Notes under the pieces: model-generated
The model's input: only the letters and a program-made list of their open reading frames with translations
Databases searched by the model: none
Told to the model about the DNA's origin: nothing
Part shown: piece after piece, positions 6,759-16,825 of the stretch
Position numbering within the stretch: position 1 is the first letter of the stretch
How the letters are laid out: each line of letters starts with the position of its first letter
Assembly: GCA_025361645.1 (NCBI GenBank)
Contig: JANYKI010000093.1
Span: 1 to 64,000, forward strand
Reading direction: 5' to 3'
DNA from: Methanothrix sp.
GTDB taxonomy: Archaea > Halobacteriota > Methanosarcinia > Methanotrichales > Methanotrichaceae
DNA: 64,000 bases
Translations under genes and position numbers: made by a program

Positions 6759-9328
6759 AAAAACTGCCTGAACTGCTCGCTCCCGCCGGCTCGCCCCAGG
6801 CCCTGGCCGCAGCCATCGCCGCGGGAGCCGATGCCGTTTATCTGAGCGGCAAGAGATTTGGGGCACGAAAATTTGCCGCAAACTTTGATGAGCCCGCCCT
6901 GGCTTTGGCTATAGACTACGCCCACCTCCGGAACGTAAAAGTCTATGTGACAGTCAACACTCTCATCAGAGAAAATGAGCTCTACGATGTGGCTCTGTAT
7001 CTTCTCCGCCTTTTCGAGATGGGGGTAGATGCCGTGCTGCTACAGGATCTGGGGCTAGGCCTGCTGGCATGCCGCATGGTGCCAGAGCTGGAGAGGCACG
7101 CCTCCACCCAGATGACCATCCATAACAAAGAGGGTGCTCTCTTTGCGACCCGCGCTGGATTTAGGAGAGCGGTCCTGGCCAGAGAGGTCGGGCTGGATGA
7201 GATCAAAACGATGGGGCAAGAGTTGGAGAATGAGAAAGATATAGCCACGCCGGGAATCGGCCTGGAGGTTTTCGTGCACGGCGCTCTATGCTACTCTTAC
7301 TCCGGGCAGTGCCTTCTCTCCTCGGCCATCGGCGGACGCAGCGGCAACCGGGGCATGTGCGCCCAGCCCTGTAGAAAGCCCTACGTGCTGCTCAGAGGAG
7401 AAAAAGACAGTTACGGCAGGCCGACCGGCCTGGCAGCCCAGCCGCAAAGAGAGCGCTTTCTCATATCCACCCGCGACCTTTGCGTTTACCGGCATCTGGA
7501 CAGGATCGTCCGCTCGCCGATAGAGTCCCTGAAGATTGAAGGGAGGATGAAGTCCCCGGAGTACGTTGCCATCGTAACCAGCATTTACAAAAGAGCCCTG
7601 CAGGCCATTGCCAAAGGCAAGTGGTCGCCGTCTTCTGAGGATGAAAGAGACCTGGCCTTGTCCTTCAACCGCGACTTCACGAAAGGCCACCTGCTGGGGG
7701 CCAGGGATGTCATGGGCCGGGAGATGTCGGACAACCGGGGCGTACTCATCGGCAGCGTGACCTCTTTCGATGTGCAGAGAGGCGAGGCGGCAGTAAGGCT
7801 CTCCGGCCCCTTTTGCCCTGAGAAGGGCGATGGTCTGGTCTTTCTGGCTCCTGGCCAGGAGATGGGCCTGGTGGTGCAAAAAGTGGTGCAAAAGGATGGC
7901 CTGCTGCGACTGATGACGCCGGAGAGGGTGCGCCCAGGCAGCAAAGTCTATCTGACGGGCAGCACCGCTCTGGCCAAAAAAGCGCAGGAGATCATCGCCT
8001 CCGACAAGATAGAGATCCCCCTGGATTTGACCATCACCTGGCAGGAGGGCACGCCTCTGCTAGAGGCCCGGCTGGAAGACGGCCGCATAGTTCAGGTCAA
8101 AGCCGCCTTCAGAATGGAAAAGGCCAAAAATCAGCCCACTTCCCGGCAGCAGATCGAATCGCAGATGCTGCGAACGGGTGGAACGCCCTTTGTCGTCCAA
8201 AAGATTGCCATGGACTACGCCGGGGATCTTTTCGCTCCCTTAGGTGCCTTAAACCAGGCTCGGCGTGATCTCTTGGAAAAGGTGCAAGAGGCCCTTTTGG
8301 AAAAGAGGCGCCCCACGAAGGAGAAGGTAGAGAGGGCGCGAGATATATTGAAAGAGCTGAACCTGTCTGCCTTTGCATCTCCTGCCTCTACTGGTCCTGC
8401 CTCCAATGCCCCGACCACATCTGTTGGTCGCATACCCTCACTGGCCGTCTATGCCGATAGCCTGGAGACCGTGAGGGGCGCCGTTCTGGGAGGATGCCAG
8501 CGGGTTTACTTTGAGCCCGTCCTGGGATGGGGGGAGAAAGACCGGACCCTAAAAGCCGAGAAGCTGATAGAAGAGGCAAAGGCCATCTGCGGAAAAGTGC
8601 CGCTGATCTGGAAGTGGCCCAAAATCACCGACGCCGATTTTTTCAAGTTCGCCAATCCCCTGCTGGCCAGAGCAAATATCGACGCGATTATGGTGGAGAA
8701 CGTGGGTGGCGTACAGGCCGTTATAGGGGCCGGCCCCAAGGTCCATCTTTATGGAGCCTCCGGCCTCAATGTCTGCAATCACCTGACCGTGCAGGCGCTA
8801 GCTCCGCCCTTAGAGCAACTCACTCTCTCTCCAGAGCTGTCCGCCCGGCAACTGGCCGATACCGTAGCCGTTGTGCGCCTTATCCCGGACGCGCCCCAGA
8901 TGGAGCTGATGGTGCAGGGTAGCCAGGAGGTTATGGTAGCCGAGGACTGTATGCCCCTTCCCGCCCAAGGAGAATATGATGCAAAAGAATTCTGGGGCCT
9001 GCAGGACATGAGACGCATCTTTCCCCTGCGCCTGGATGATGATCGGAGGACGCACATCTTTAACTCTGCCGAGACCTGCCTGCTCGACCAGATGCCCGAG
9101 ATATTCGCCATCGATCTAGATGGAGTGGCCGTAGACGCGCGAGGCCGGACGGGAGAGTACGCCCGCGAGATGACAAAGATTTACAAAAAGGCCATAGATC
9201 TGACCGAGAGGGGAGGCGGGACTCTCCGCCAGGATCTGGAAAGCCTGAAGGATTCCATCCGGCCCCTGGCCCTGGGGGGCATAACCCACGGCCACTTCCA
9301 AAAGGGGCTGAAGGATGAGATCACTTAG
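6755..9328 (+). CDS. Peptidase U32 family protein, RlhA/TrhP-like, long form
   Basis: 857 residues, starting at a TTG that overlaps the nucleotidase stop. The N-terminal half is a U32 domain: LPELLAPAGSPQALAAAIAA, then the full family signature EVFVHGALCYSYSGQCLLSS near residues 170-190 and GMCAQPCRKPY after it, with the Cys residues that bind an Fe-S cluster in RlhA. Bacterial relatives (RlhA, TrhP) hydroxylate cytidine in 23S rRNA or uridine in tRNA using prephenate rather than acting as proteases, so an RNA-modification role is likely here. The C-terminal ~350 residues form a second TIM-barrel-like part (SLAVYADSLETVRGAVLGG), as in the DUF3656-containing long forms. The protein is soluble. 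Confidence 0.82.
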   Translation: MKKLPELLAPAGSPQALAAAIAAGADAVYLSGKRFGARKFAANFDEPALALAIDYAHLRNVKVYVTVNTLIRENELYDVALYLLRLFEMGVDAVLLQDLGLGLLACRMVPELERHASTQMTIHNKEGALFATRAGFRRAVLAREVGLDEIKTMGQELENEKDIATPGIGLEVFVHGALCYSYSGQCLLSSAIGGRSGNRGMCAQPCRKPYVLLRGEKDSYGRPTGLAAQPQRERFLISTRDLCVYRHLDRIVRSPIESLKIEGRMKSPEYVAIVTSIYKRALQAIAKGKWSPSSEDERDLALSFNRDFTKGHLLGARDVMGREMSDNRGVLIGSVTSFDVQRGEAAVRLSGPFCPEKGDGLVFLAPGQEMGLVVQKVVQKDGLLRLMTPERVRPGSKVYLTGSTALAKKAQEIIASDKIEIPLDLTITWQEGTPLLEARLEDGRIVQVKAAFRMEKAKNQPTSRQQIESQMLRTGGTPFVVQKIAMDYAGDLFAPLGALNQARRDLLEKVQEALLEKRRPTKEKVERARDILKELNLSAFASPASTGPASNAPTTSVGRIPSLAVYADSLETVRGAVLGGCQRVYFEPVLGWGEKDRTLKAEKLIEEAKAICGKVPLIWKWPKITDADFFKFANPLLARANIDAIMVENVGGVQAVIGAGPKVHLYGASGLNVCNHLTVQALAPPLEQLTLSPELSARQLADTVAVVRLIPDAPQMELMVQGSQEVMVAEDCMPLPAQGEYDAKEFWGLQDMRRIFPLRLDDDRRTHIFNSAETCLLDQMPEIFAIDLDGVAVDARGRTGEYAREMTKIYKKAIDLTERGGGTLRQDLESLKDSIRPLALGGITHGHFQKGLKDEIT

Positions 9329-9334
9329 GGCAGA

Positions 9335-9637
9335 TCAGAGGACATAATCCACTACTATCCGGCTCTCGCATACTTTGCCGACAAAGTTTGCCACCAAGAC
9401 GTGCTCGGCGTGCTTCTGGTAGCGGTAAAGGGCTTCTTTGCTCTCGAATTCTGAAACCAGGACCAGATCATAGGCCACGCCCGCCTCAATGAAGTTGATA
9501 CCCACCTCGAAGAACTTGATCTCCTCGATTTGGGCGGGAAGAGCTTCCAGCTTAGCCTTCAGCGCCTTGATATTTGCCGCCTTATCCCTGCCCTCTGCCC
9601 ATTCTTTGAGCTTGAACATAACGATATGCTTGATCAT
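9335..9637 (-). CDS. Dabb-family (stress-response alpha/beta-barrel) small protein
   Basis: 100 residues beginning MIKHIVMFKLKEWAEG, the hallmark N-terminus of dimeric alpha/beta-barrel (Dabb, PF07876) proteins, and continuing with the expected LPAQIEEIKFFEVGINF and YDLVLVSEFESKEALYRYQKHAEHV blocks (cited in parts). ATG at 9637 gives the normal length. Members form ferredoxin-like dimers; most have no known reaction. It stands alone, converging on the U32 gene. Confidence 0.85.
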   Translation of the reverse strand: MIKHIVMFKLKEWAEGRDKAANIKALKAKLEALPAQIEEIKFFEVGINFIEAGVAYDLVLVSEFESKEALYRYQKHAEHVLVANFVGKVCESRIVVDYVL

Positions 9638-9751
9638 CCGCAAAAGCCTCCCTGCTACCAGGAACATTTCCTCTATTGCGGTCACATGCATAGTTTATAA
9701 CGATAATGGTTTTCCCGAAGGAGGGCGGAGATTGAGGGGACCAGGGACTCT

Positions 9752-9860
9752 GGCAGTCAACTACCACGCCCTAAAGGACGTGGCTTGCGGCTCCGTAAAA
9801 AGTCGGGCTGCGATTGGTCGGTTGACATCAGACTTGTAAAGTCTTACCATGCTCACACAT
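9752..9860 (+). repeat. Solo IS200/IS605-type end (possible omega-RNA scaffold remnant)
   Basis: An inverted GTCAAC (9755-9760) / GTTGAC (9820-9825) pair brackets a hairpin CCACGCCC-TAAA-GGACGTGG (about 9763-9782) followed by TTGCGGCTCC. Hairpins of this form end IS200/IS605-group elements and, in tnpB-bearing members, overlap the guide RNA. No tnpA or tnpB reading frame is beside it, so it would be an orphan end. A second, related hairpin of the same class occurs in the IS200 at 26.3 kb. The coordinates of the pair are approximate. Confidence 0.4.
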
Positions 9861-9923
9861 GGGCGGCCATAAAGACAACTCTACCCTCGGATGGGGCCTC
9901 CTTGGTCAACGAGGTGAAAAGTC

Positions 9924-10178
9924 CTATCTTTTTTGCGTCAAGCTCTGTCGTCCCAATTCGGTGAGATAGACTTTTGAGATGGCATTAGGAAGAGTCAAAC
10001 TCGACGGATAATCACTGGTCATAATGTCTACCTGCCCGGATTTCTTCAAAATCTTTAAACGATTTCCAAGTTCAGTTTCGTTAAGCTTTAGGAGCTCATT
10101 GACTTTGACGGGACTGACAAAAGACTTGGAGGAAATGCTATTGATAGCTCCAAGAATCTTCATATCTGTATCATCCAT
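9924..10178 (-). CDS. Small winged-helix DNA-binding protein
   Basis: 84 residues with the shape of a winged helix: KILGAINSISSKSFVSPVKV, the likely recognition region LLKLNETELGNRLKILKKSG and a wing QVDIMTSDYPS, ending with LTELGRQSLTQKR. Length and layout resemble single-domain archaeal transcription regulators. It stands alone with no obvious target except its own upstream region. A protein of similar type but low similarity lies at 40108-40365. Confidence 0.6.
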   Translation of the reverse strand: MDDTDMKILGAINSISSKSFVSPVKVNELLKLNETELGNRLKILKKSGQVDIMTSDYPSSLTLPNAISKVYLTELGRQSLTQKR

Positions 10179-10945
10179 TTATTTCCCCACCATTGTTCTT
10201 TATTGTAAAAGATAGATGGCTGAGGCAATAAGGCTTGCCCACAATTGGGACAGGATAATGAATAAGGAGGGAGGCAAAAGTCAAGCGAATCGAGGTCTCA
10301 GGCAGGCCAGCGCCGAAAGCCACAGCGTCCTTATGAAGGAGCCAGTCAACGCAGTGATGACTTGACCCTGCCCGAAGCCCGACTAAAAGCCGGAAGGCGG
10401 CAGAGCACTGGAATTTGACACAGCGTCCGTTTTAAAGGAACCCGTTCTCATGGGGCCTCGTGCTCGCCTTCTGCCAATGGTTTGCGTCGCGCTCCTGTTT
10501 CCCGGTCGTGTATTAGCGTGAGAGATCCCGGCAGATTGCTAGGCCGTTTATGGCATGCAACTTTCAGCTGCCGGGTTCATTTTGCCTCACAGGCTCCATA
10601 GCCCGAATGCATTGCCACGAAGGCATGCATCTCCTGAAACAGAGCATTATCGGAATTGCGGTTAAGCCCACGACACGCCCGCCAACCCTTGCAGGACGCA
10701 ACAAACTATCTGTATGATCGTTATAGATATTTGTAGTTTGCGGCTGAGCCAGGGAAGGGATGAAAAGGAGACGAAGGCACATCCAAACAAGCACTTACCG
10801 TGCAAAAAGACCAGCCTGGCCTGGTGCTTGGGGTGTGTCGCGAACCTCCATTATCTCGCCCTGGTATTTCCTGCGACGACCAATGATGACTGGAGAGGCA
10901 AACCATTAATTAGCCATGAAATGTGTGAATATAAGGGTGAGTGAT
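10179..10945. other. Gene-poor stretch with decayed sequence
   Basis: No convincing gene in about 770 bases. Two short related segments (10317-10345 and 10416-10442, both with CACAGCGTCC followed by AAGGAACC-like sequence) and a 7-bp inverted pair CCCGGCA/TGCCGGG (minus-strand reading, about 10530-10580) look like worn remains of a mobile element. Frames are broken by stops in every direction. No tRNA or other RNA gene is visible. Confidence 0.4.
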
Positions 10946-11227
10946 ATGAAGAACTCGATAGTGTTAGGCTTAATATTCGTGTTATTGGCAGGCAGCTCTT
11001 TTGCCGTACCTTTGCAGCTAAGCGGGAACTCTGGCCGTGCCATTCTCGGCACAATTGATCTAAACAACAGCACCAACATGACCAACACCACCAATGAGAC
11101 ACAGCTATGGAGCTGGGGAAAGCTGCCCATAGGCCATTTTATTAATGCTTCCGGAAAGCTGGCGGCCAACCCCATCAATACAGATGGTTTAGTGATCGTG
11201 CCGCCACGTTCTGATGCAATGAGTTAA
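10946..11227 (+). CDS. Small secreted protein with sequon-rich linker
   Basis: 93 residues from ATG at 10946, chosen because GGGTGA lies just upstream and a clean signal peptide follows (NSIVLGLIFVLLAGSSFAVP). The mature part has a run of N-glycosylation sequons (NNSTNMTNTTNET) and no other recognisable domain. It is probably exported and glycosylated. Function unknown. Confidence 0.6.
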   Translation: MKNSIVLGLIFVLLAGSSFAVPLQLSGNSGRAILGTIDLNNSTNMTNTTNETQLWSWGKLPIGHFINASGKLAANPINTDGLVIVPPRSDAMS

Positions 11228-11237
11228 AAAAGTGTAG

Positions 11238-11311
11238 CGGACCCGCCGGGATTCGAACCCGGGTCCGAGGCTCCGGAGGCCTCTATTCTATCCAGACTAT
11301 ACTACGAGTCC
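11238..11311 (-). tRNA. tRNA-Arg (anticodon CCG)
   Basis: A 74-base cloverleaf on the minus strand: acceptor GGACTCG pairs with CGGGTCC with one G-T pair, anticodon stem GAGGC/GCCTC with loop CTCCGGA giving anticodon CCG (reads CGG, Arg), T stem CCGGG/CCCGG with TTCGAAT loop, and discriminator G. CCA is not encoded. The D stem (GTAT/GAAT) is weak, with one mismatch. No intron. It lies directly downstream of rpsJ on the same strand and may be co-transcribed with the translation operon. Confidence 0.93.
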
Positions 11312-11384
11312 ATTATGAGTAAAATTTTAGAATATATAAGTTAGCGGGCCCTTCAACCCACGGAAGCAGCCCCTAACTAATGAT

Positions 11385-11693
11385 TTAGCTTTCCAGCACA
11401 ATCTCAATATTTACATTCTTTGGGACCTGAATCCTCATGAGTTGGCGAAGCGCCCTCTCATCAGCATCCAGATCGATGAGCCTCTTGTGCACTCTCATTT
11501 CCCAGTGATCCCAGGTGGCAGTTCCTTCGCCGTCAGGACTCTTCCTGCAGGGAACCACCATCTTTTTGGTGGGCAGCGGGATGGGTCCCGCCATGTGAAC
11601 GCCTGTTCTCTGAGCAATCCCCTTTACCTGGCTGCATATATCGTCCAGCATCAAGGGATTAGTGCCGGAAAGTCGAATTCTTGCCTTCTGCAT
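11385..11693 (-). CDS. rpsJ: Ribosomal protein S10 (archaeal, uS10)
   Basis: 102 residues, the archaeal length. It begins with [20 protein letters not shown] and contains the diagnostic GPIPLPTKK segment and a C-terminal [16 protein letters not shown]. It binds 16S rRNA in the head of the small subunit. It follows tuf by 21 bases with a GGTG ribosome site, which is the canonical archaeal order fusA-tuf-rpsJ. Confidence 0.98.
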   Translation of the reverse strand: MQKARIRLSGTNPLMLDDICSQVKGIAQRTGVHMAGPIPLPTKKMVVPCRKSPDGEGTATWDHWEMRVHKRLIDLDADERALRQLMRIQVPKNVNIEIVLES

Positions 11694-11714
11694 GTTTTAC
11701 ACCAAAAAATTAAT

Positions 11715-12989
11715 TTAGCGTGGTACCACGCTGATGCACATGCCGGCTGCGACGGTCGTGCCCATATCTCGAATGGCGAACCTTCCCAGTTGAGGAATCT
11801 CCTTCACCGGTTCGATGACCATGGGCTTGGAGGGAGTAACCATGATGATGGCCGCATCTCCAGCCTTGATGAAGGCAGGATTCTCTTCCTTGACCGCGCC
11901 GGACCTTGGGTCCAGCTTGGCCAGAATAGCAGTGAGGGTGCACGCGATCTGCGCTGTATGGCAGTGGAACACCGGGGTGTATCCCGCCGATATGGCGCTG
12001 GGGTGCTGCAACACTACGATCTGGGCCTTGAACTCCTTGGCCACGGTCGGGGGCTTAGCTACCGATCCGCAAACGTCGCCGCGACGAATGTCGTTCTTAG
12101 CGACACCGCGCACGTTCCATCCGATGTTGTCGCCGGGGAATGCCTCGACAACTTCCTCGTGATGCATCTCAATGGACTTGACCTCGCCAGTAGCTCCGGC
12201 GGGCTCGAAGATGATCTTGTCGTTCTTTCTCATGACGCCCGTCTCGACACGGCCTACTGGCACTGTGCCCACACCAGAGATTGTGTAGACATCCTGCACC
12301 GGTACGCGCAGGGGCAAATTGGTCGGCTTCGCGGGCACCTTGAGGTTGTTCAGGGCTTCCAGAAGGGTTGGGCCCTTGTACCACTTCAGGTTGTCACTGG
12401 GCTTGGAAAGGTTGTCTCCCATCAGGCCGGATATGGGCACGAAGGGTATATCCTCCACCTTGAATCCAACCATCTTGAGCAGCTTGCCTACCTCTTCCTT
12501 GACCTCGTTGAATCTCTTCTCGTCGAAGGGTGGGGTGGTGGCATCGATCTTGTTCATGCCCACGACAAGCTGGCTGACTCCCAGTGTCCTGGAAAGGAAG
12601 ACGTGTTCCTTGGTCTGAGCCATGACGCCGTCCGGGACGGCCACGATCAGCACCGCGGCATCAGCCTGGCTGGCGCCGGTGATCATGTTCTTTACGAAGT
12701 CCCTGTGACCGGGGCAATCCACCACGGTAAAGTAGAACTTGGCGGTATCGAAGCGATGATGGGCGATATCAATGGTAACGCCCCTCTCGCGCTCTTCCTT
12801 CAGGCTATCCATGACCCAGGCGAACTCGAAGGTCGCCTTTCCCTTGGATGCTGCTTCTTTCCTGTACTCATCAATGACGTGAGCATCTACAGCTCCCGTC
12901 TCGAACATCAATCTGCCTACGGTCGTCGACTTGCCGTGGTCGACGTGTCCAATGAATGCGAGATTGAGATGTGGCTTTGCTTCTGCCAT
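11715..12989 (-). CDS. tuf: Elongation factor 1-alpha (aEF-1A)
   Basis: 424 residues. GTPase motifs: GHVDHGKST (G1), DCPGHRDF (G3) and NKID (G4), followed by the two beta-barrel domains ending [11 protein letters not shown]. It delivers aminoacyl-tRNA to the ribosome. A GGAGG site lies just before the ATG. It is the second gene of the fusA-tuf-rpsJ unit. A long open frame on the opposite strand is only a by-product of the codon bias. Confidence 0.98.
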   Translation of the reverse strand: MAEAKPHLNLAFIGHVDHGKSTTVGRLMFETGAVDAHVIDEYRKEAASKGKATFEFAWVMDSLKEERERGVTIDIAHHRFDTAKFYFTVVDCPGHRDFVKNMITGASQADAAVLIVAVPDGVMAQTKEHVFLSRTLGVSQLVVGMNKIDATTPPFDEKRFNEVKEEVGKLLKMVGFKVEDIPFVPISGLMGDNLSKPSDNLKWYKGPTLLEALNNLKVPAKPTNLPLRVPVQDVYTISGVGTVPVGRVETGVMRKNDKIIFEPAGATGEVKSIEMHHEEVVEAFPGDNIGWNVRGVAKNDIRRGDVCGSVAKPPTVAKEFKAQIVVLQHPSAISAGYTPVFHCHTAQIACTLTAILAKLDPRSGAVKEENPAFIKAGDAAIIMVTPSKPMVIEPVKEIPQLGRFAIRDMGTTVAAGMCISVVPR

Positions 12990-13054
12990 AATTCATTTCC
13001 TCCAACTGGCACTATCAATATTTTTCAGTATTTCATCTTTTCTAGAGGTCGCGC

Positions 13055-15250
13055 TCAAACGACCTTCAGGTAATCGGAAGGTTTGGGCATCTCAGGTTTC
13101 AGGCCCTTTCTGGTCCGAATCTGCTTGACGGTATCTTGCAGCAAATTGGCAGGCAAGGGCTCAAAGCCGGCGAACTCCGAGGACCAGAGTGCTCTTCCTT
13201 CGGTGGCCGACCTTATGGCCCCGGAGAATCCGAACATCTGAGCCACAGGCATCTTGGATTTAAGGATAATCATATCGCCCTGGCTGTCCATGTTCAGGAT
13301 AACGCCTCTCCTTCCCTGGATCTCAGACATAGCTCCACCCATTTGATCCTGAGGCACCTGTATATAGACATTCTGGAAGGGCTCCAATAAAACCGGATCC
13401 GCCATAAGTATTCCAGCCTGCACGGCTTGCCTGACCGCAGGAATGACCTGAGCGGGGCCGCGGTGCACGGCGTCCTCATGCAGCTTTACATCTACGATCT
13501 TGGCTTTTATACCCTGCGCGGGTTCCCTGCAGATGGGGCCGTTCTTCAGAGCCTCCTCGAAGCCCTCTAAGATGAGCTCCATGGTCTCTCTCAGGTACTG
13601 AATGCCCTTGGTCATGTTGAGGAGGACATTGGTGCCAAAGTATCCGACAATGCTCTTCGCCTCCTCTTTTCCCATGCCGTTATCGAGGAGAACCTTCCTA
13701 CGCTCGACCTCTTCCATCTTCATGCTGATCTTGCCCTCTTTCAAGGACTCGATCACGCCCGGTTCCAGGGGCTCAAACTCGATGTAGAAGCGGTTGTGGT
13801 GGTTAGGAGACTTGCCTTCCACAGGTCCTGCTCTGCCGCCGATGGACTCACGATATACGACTATGGGCGGAGAGGTCTTAAGCTCCACACCGCGATCGCG
13901 CTGCAGCCTGGTCACAGTGACATCCAGATGCAGTTCGCCCATGCCGGCCAGGAGGTGCTCGCCGGTCTCCTCGTTGATGGTGACCTGCAGGGTTGGGTCC
14001 TCTTTGGCGATCTGCCTTAAGACCTCTACAACCTTTGGCAGGTCGCGGGTGTTCTTGGCCTCGACGGCTACGGTCATGACCGGTTCGGAGACGTGCTTGA
14101 TCTGCTCGAAGGGCGACATGTTCTGTTCCGAAGAGATGGTAGAGCCCACAATGGCGTCCCGAAGACCAGTCACGGCAGCAATGTTTCCGGCTGGTATCTC
14201 CTCTACCTCAACTCTCTCCGCACCCATGACGATGCCCGTCTGCTGAATACGATTGGTATCGACCACGCCGGATACATACAGCTCCATGCCTCGACGCAGG
14301 GTTCCGGAAAAGAGCCTGCCCGTGGCAACTTCGCCTGCATGCGGGTCGATCTTCAACTTGTTGATCATGAAAGCGACGGGACCTTTTGGGTCGCAGGTAG
14401 CCATGGCTTTTCCCACCGCGCTATCCCAATCGCCATGCCAGATGACCTTGACCCTCTCCTTTTGGGCTGCAATGGGGCTGGGAAGGAACTTGACGATCAT
14501 ATCGTTTACAGCGATATAAAGTGGAACCTTCTCGGCCAGCTCCTTCATCTTTCCTGCCCGGCAGTATTCGACGACCTGCTCAAAGCCGATGCCTGTCTTC
14601 TTCATCTCGGGCACGCTGATGGCCCAATTATAGAGAGCCGAACCAAAGGCGATATTTCCCCGAGCAGCATCCAGCTTCCAGCCGGCTTTATATTTCTCTT
14701 CATCCATTCCTTGGATGAGCTTGTTGACATTGTCAATGACCTTGCCCAGGCGCATGGCCATATCTTTCGGCTCAACTTTCAGCTCATTGATCATGCGGTC
14801 CACTTTATTGACGAACAGGACCGGCCTGACACCCTCCTTGAGAGCCTGCCGCAGCACGGTCTCCGTCTGAGGCATGGCGCCTTCAACAGCATCCACTACA
14901 ACCACTGCGCCGTCAACCGCCCGCATAGCCCGAGTAACGTCGCCTCCAAAGTCCACGTGGCCGGGAGTATCAATCATGTTGATGAGATATTCCTTGCCAT
15001 CTATCTCGTGAACCATGGATACATTGGCCGCATCGATAGTAATTCCGCGCGCCTGCTCCAGGGGATCGAAATCCATGAAGAGCTGCTTGCCTGCCAGGTC
15101 CATGGAGATCATGCCTGCGCCTCCCAGAAGGTTATCAGAAAGGGTTGTCTTGCCGTGGTCAATATGTGCTACGATTCCGATGTTCCGGATAAACTCAGGC
15201 TTGTCCATCAGAGTCGTTACACGTTCTGCTATTTTCTTCCTCTTGCCCAT
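13055..15250 (-). CDS. fusA: Elongation factor 2 (aEF-2)
   Basis: 731 residues, translocation GTPase. Motifs are [10 protein letters not shown] (G1), DTPGHVDF (G3) and NKVDRM (G4). Near the C-terminus, [15 protein letters not shown] carries the His that is turned into diphthamide in archaea and eukaryotes. ATG at 15250 ([10 protein letters not shown]) is the family start; an in-frame ATG 29 codons upstream is ruled out because it would fall close to the predicted promoter. First gene of the translation unit in this window. Confidence 0.98.
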   Translation of the reverse strand: MGKRKKIAERVTTLMDKPEFIRNIGIVAHIDHGKTTLSDNLLGGAGMISMDLAGKQLFMDFDPLEQARGITIDAANVSMVHEIDGKEYLINMIDTPGHVDFGGDVTRAMRAVDGAVVVVDAVEGAMPQTETVLRQALKEGVRPVLFVNKVDRMINELKVEPKDMAMRLGKVIDNVNKLIQGMDEEKYKAGWKLDAARGNIAFGSALYNWAISVPEMKKTGIGFEQVVEYCRAGKMKELAEKVPLYIAVNDMIVKFLPSPIAAQKERVKVIWHGDWDSAVGKAMATCDPKGPVAFMINKLKIDPHAGEVATGRLFSGTLRRGMELYVSGVVDTNRIQQTGIVMGAERVEVEEIPAGNIAAVTGLRDAIVGSTISSEQNMSPFEQIKHVSEPVMTVAVEAKNTRDLPKVVEVLRQIAKEDPTLQVTINEETGEHLLAGMGELHLDVTVTRLQRDRGVELKTSPPIVVYRESIGGRAGPVEGKSPNHHNRFYIEFEPLEPGVIESLKEGKISMKMEEVERRKVLLDNGMGKEEAKSIVGYFGTNVLLNMTKGIQYLRETMELILEGFEEALKNGPICREPAQGIKAKIVDVKLHEDAVHRGPAQVIPAVRQAVQAGILMADPVLLEPFQNVYIQVPQDQMGGAMSEIQGRRGVILNMDSQGDMIILKSKMPVAQMFGFSGAIRSATEGRALWSSEFAGFEPLPANLLQDTVKQIRTRKGLKPEMPKPSDYLKVV

Positions 15251-15317
15251 AATACGCCTCGCGAAGTTTAAGATAAAGGTTAAATCCAGACTAGGACTCA
15301 GATTCCTCGGACTCAAT

Positions 15318-15328
15318 CTATTTAAGCC
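15318..15328 (-). promoter_or_regulatory. Likely TATA box of the fusA-tuf-rpsJ unit
   Basis: The minus strand reads GGCTTAAATAG, a good archaeal TATA element, about 70 bases before the EF-2 ATG. Transcription would begin near 15293, leaving a leader of about 43 bases. Confidence 0.5.
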
Positions 15329-15386
15329 TTCGGCCATCTCAGGGCGGTTTCAAAATCGAATTTGGCGCGAAATTATAATTATGGAT

Positions 15387-15398
15387 AAAGCTTAAATC
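15387..15398 (+). promoter_or_regulatory. Likely TATA box of the aspartate kinase gene
   Basis: AAAGCTTAAATC lies about 37 bases before the ATG at 15431, which suits an archaeal promoter with a short leader. It is placed back to back with the EF-2 promoter. Confidence 0.4.
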
Positions 15399-15430
15399 GC
15401 GGCGAGAAAAGCAGATCAACGGTTTTTACG

Positions 15431-16825
15431 ATGGCGCGCTTGGTAATGAAGTTTGGTGGTGTTTCCGTTGCTGACGGAAACAGACTGCGGCATGTAGGAG
15501 ATCTGGTCTTACATTTTAGCCGCGACAATGAGATCGTTTTGGTTACTTCCGCCCTGCAAGGCGTCACTGACGACCTTTTGGCCTGTGCCAAAAAAGCAGC
15601 AAAGGAGGGAAATGTCTCAGAAGTGATCGATTTCATGGAGAAGCTCACGGATAGGCACAATCAGGCCATAACTGATGCCATAAAAGATCCTCAAATCGCC
15701 AAAGAGGTCAGTGAGACGATATCTAACAAGCTGTCTGAGCTCGAGAAAGCCTACATCGGCATCTGCTACCTGGGTGAGCTTACTGCACGCTCTTTGGATT
15801 ATATATCCAGCTATGGCGAGCAACTGGCGGCACCCATTCTGGCCGGAGTCTTGAGAGATATGGGCATACCCTCTTTGCACTATACCGGCTCAGAGGCCGG
15901 AATCATCACAGACAGCAACTATGGCGACTGCAGGCCCCTGGAAAAGACCTACAATTTGATTCCCCAAAGGCTCTTGCCGCTCAAAGGCGTTCCCGTGGTC
16001 ACCGGCTTCATCGCCAAAGACGAAAAGGGCACGATTACCACCTTAGGGCGGGGCGGCTCGGATCTGTCCGCTTCGCTCATCGGGGCGGCTATTGATGCCG
16101 ATGAGATCTGGTTTTGGAAGGAGACATACGGCATCATGACTACCGACCCCAAGATCGTGCCCGAGGCCAGGTCCATTCCCTCGATATCTTACCGGGAGGC
16201 AATGGAGCTGTCCAACTTCGGGGCCAAGGTCTTGCACCCCCGCTCCATTGAGCCTGCCATCCGAAAGGGCATCCCAGTGCGCGTCAAATGCACCTTCGAT
16301 CCCGATATCCCAGGCACTCTGATTGTGCATGAAGATGTACCCAAAGCAGATGTGATAAAGGCAGTGACGCTGCACAAGAATGTGGCCCTGCTCAACATTT
16401 CCGGCGCAGGCATGATTGGAACGCTGGGCGTCGCTGCCCGCGCTTTTTCTGCTCTCGCCAAGGCAGGCATCAATATCGTCATGATCAGCCAGGGATCGTC
16501 GGAAGTCAATATCTCCATGATCATTGAGGAGCGGCAGGTGGAGAAAGCAGAGGATGCCCTAAGAGCAGAGTTTCCCAGAGATCTGGTCAAGGATATCTCG
16601 CACGATCATGATGTCTCTGCCGTGGCAGTAGTTGGCGCAGGAATGGCAGGCACACCGGGCGTTGCCGCGCGCGTCTTCAAGGCCATGGGCGCGGCCAAGA
16701 TAAATGTGGTCATGATCAGCCAGGCATCGGGTCAGCTTAACATCTCATTCGTTGTCGCCTCCAAGGACGCCGAGCAGGCGGTAAGAGAGCTGCACCGTGA
16801 GTTTGGCCTGGGAGGAGAAACATGA
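15431..16825 (+). CDS. lysC: Aspartate kinase
   Basis: 464 residues. It phosphorylates aspartate, the first step to lysine, threonine and methionine. The N-terminus VMKFGGVSVADG is the amino-acid kinase signature; the catalytic domain runs to about residue 290 and includes TLGRGGSDLSASLIGAA. Two ACT domains follow (NISGAGMIGTLGVAARAF and VVGAGMAGTPGVAARVF), the usual site of feedback control by end-product amino acids. The stop overlaps the purM start (ATGA). Pairing of aspartate kinase with a purine gene is not a known functional link. Confidence 0.95.
   Translation: MARLVMKFGGVSVADGNRLRHVGDLVLHFSRDNEIVLVTSALQGVTDDLLACAKKAAKEGNVSEVIDFMEKLTDRHNQAITDAIKDPQIAKEVSETISNKLSELEKAYIGICYLGELTARSLDYISSYGEQLAAPILAGVLRDMGIPSLHYTGSEAGIITDSNYGDCRPLEKTYNLIPQRLLPLKGVPVVTGFIAKDEKGTITTLGRGGSDLSASLIGAAIDADEIWFWKETYGIMTTDPKIVPEARSIPSISYREAMELSNFGAKVLHPRSIEPAIRKGIPVRVKCTFDPDIPGTLIVHEDVPKADVIKAVTLHKNVALLNISGAGMIGTLGVAARAFSALAKAGINIVMISQGSSEVNISMIIEERQVEKAEDALRAEFPRDLVKDISHDHDVSAVAVVGAGMAGTPGVAARVFKAMGAAKINVVMISQASGQLNISFVVASKDAEQAVRELHREFGLGGET

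Noticed and set aside
11442-13073. Long open frame of 543 codons on the plus strand
   Set aside because: It is antisense to rpsJ and EF-1A, has no ribosome site and its translation resembles no protein family; it arises from the codon bias of the minus-strand genes.
14093-15271. Open frame of 392 codons on the plus strand
   Set aside because: Antisense to EF-2, same reason as above.
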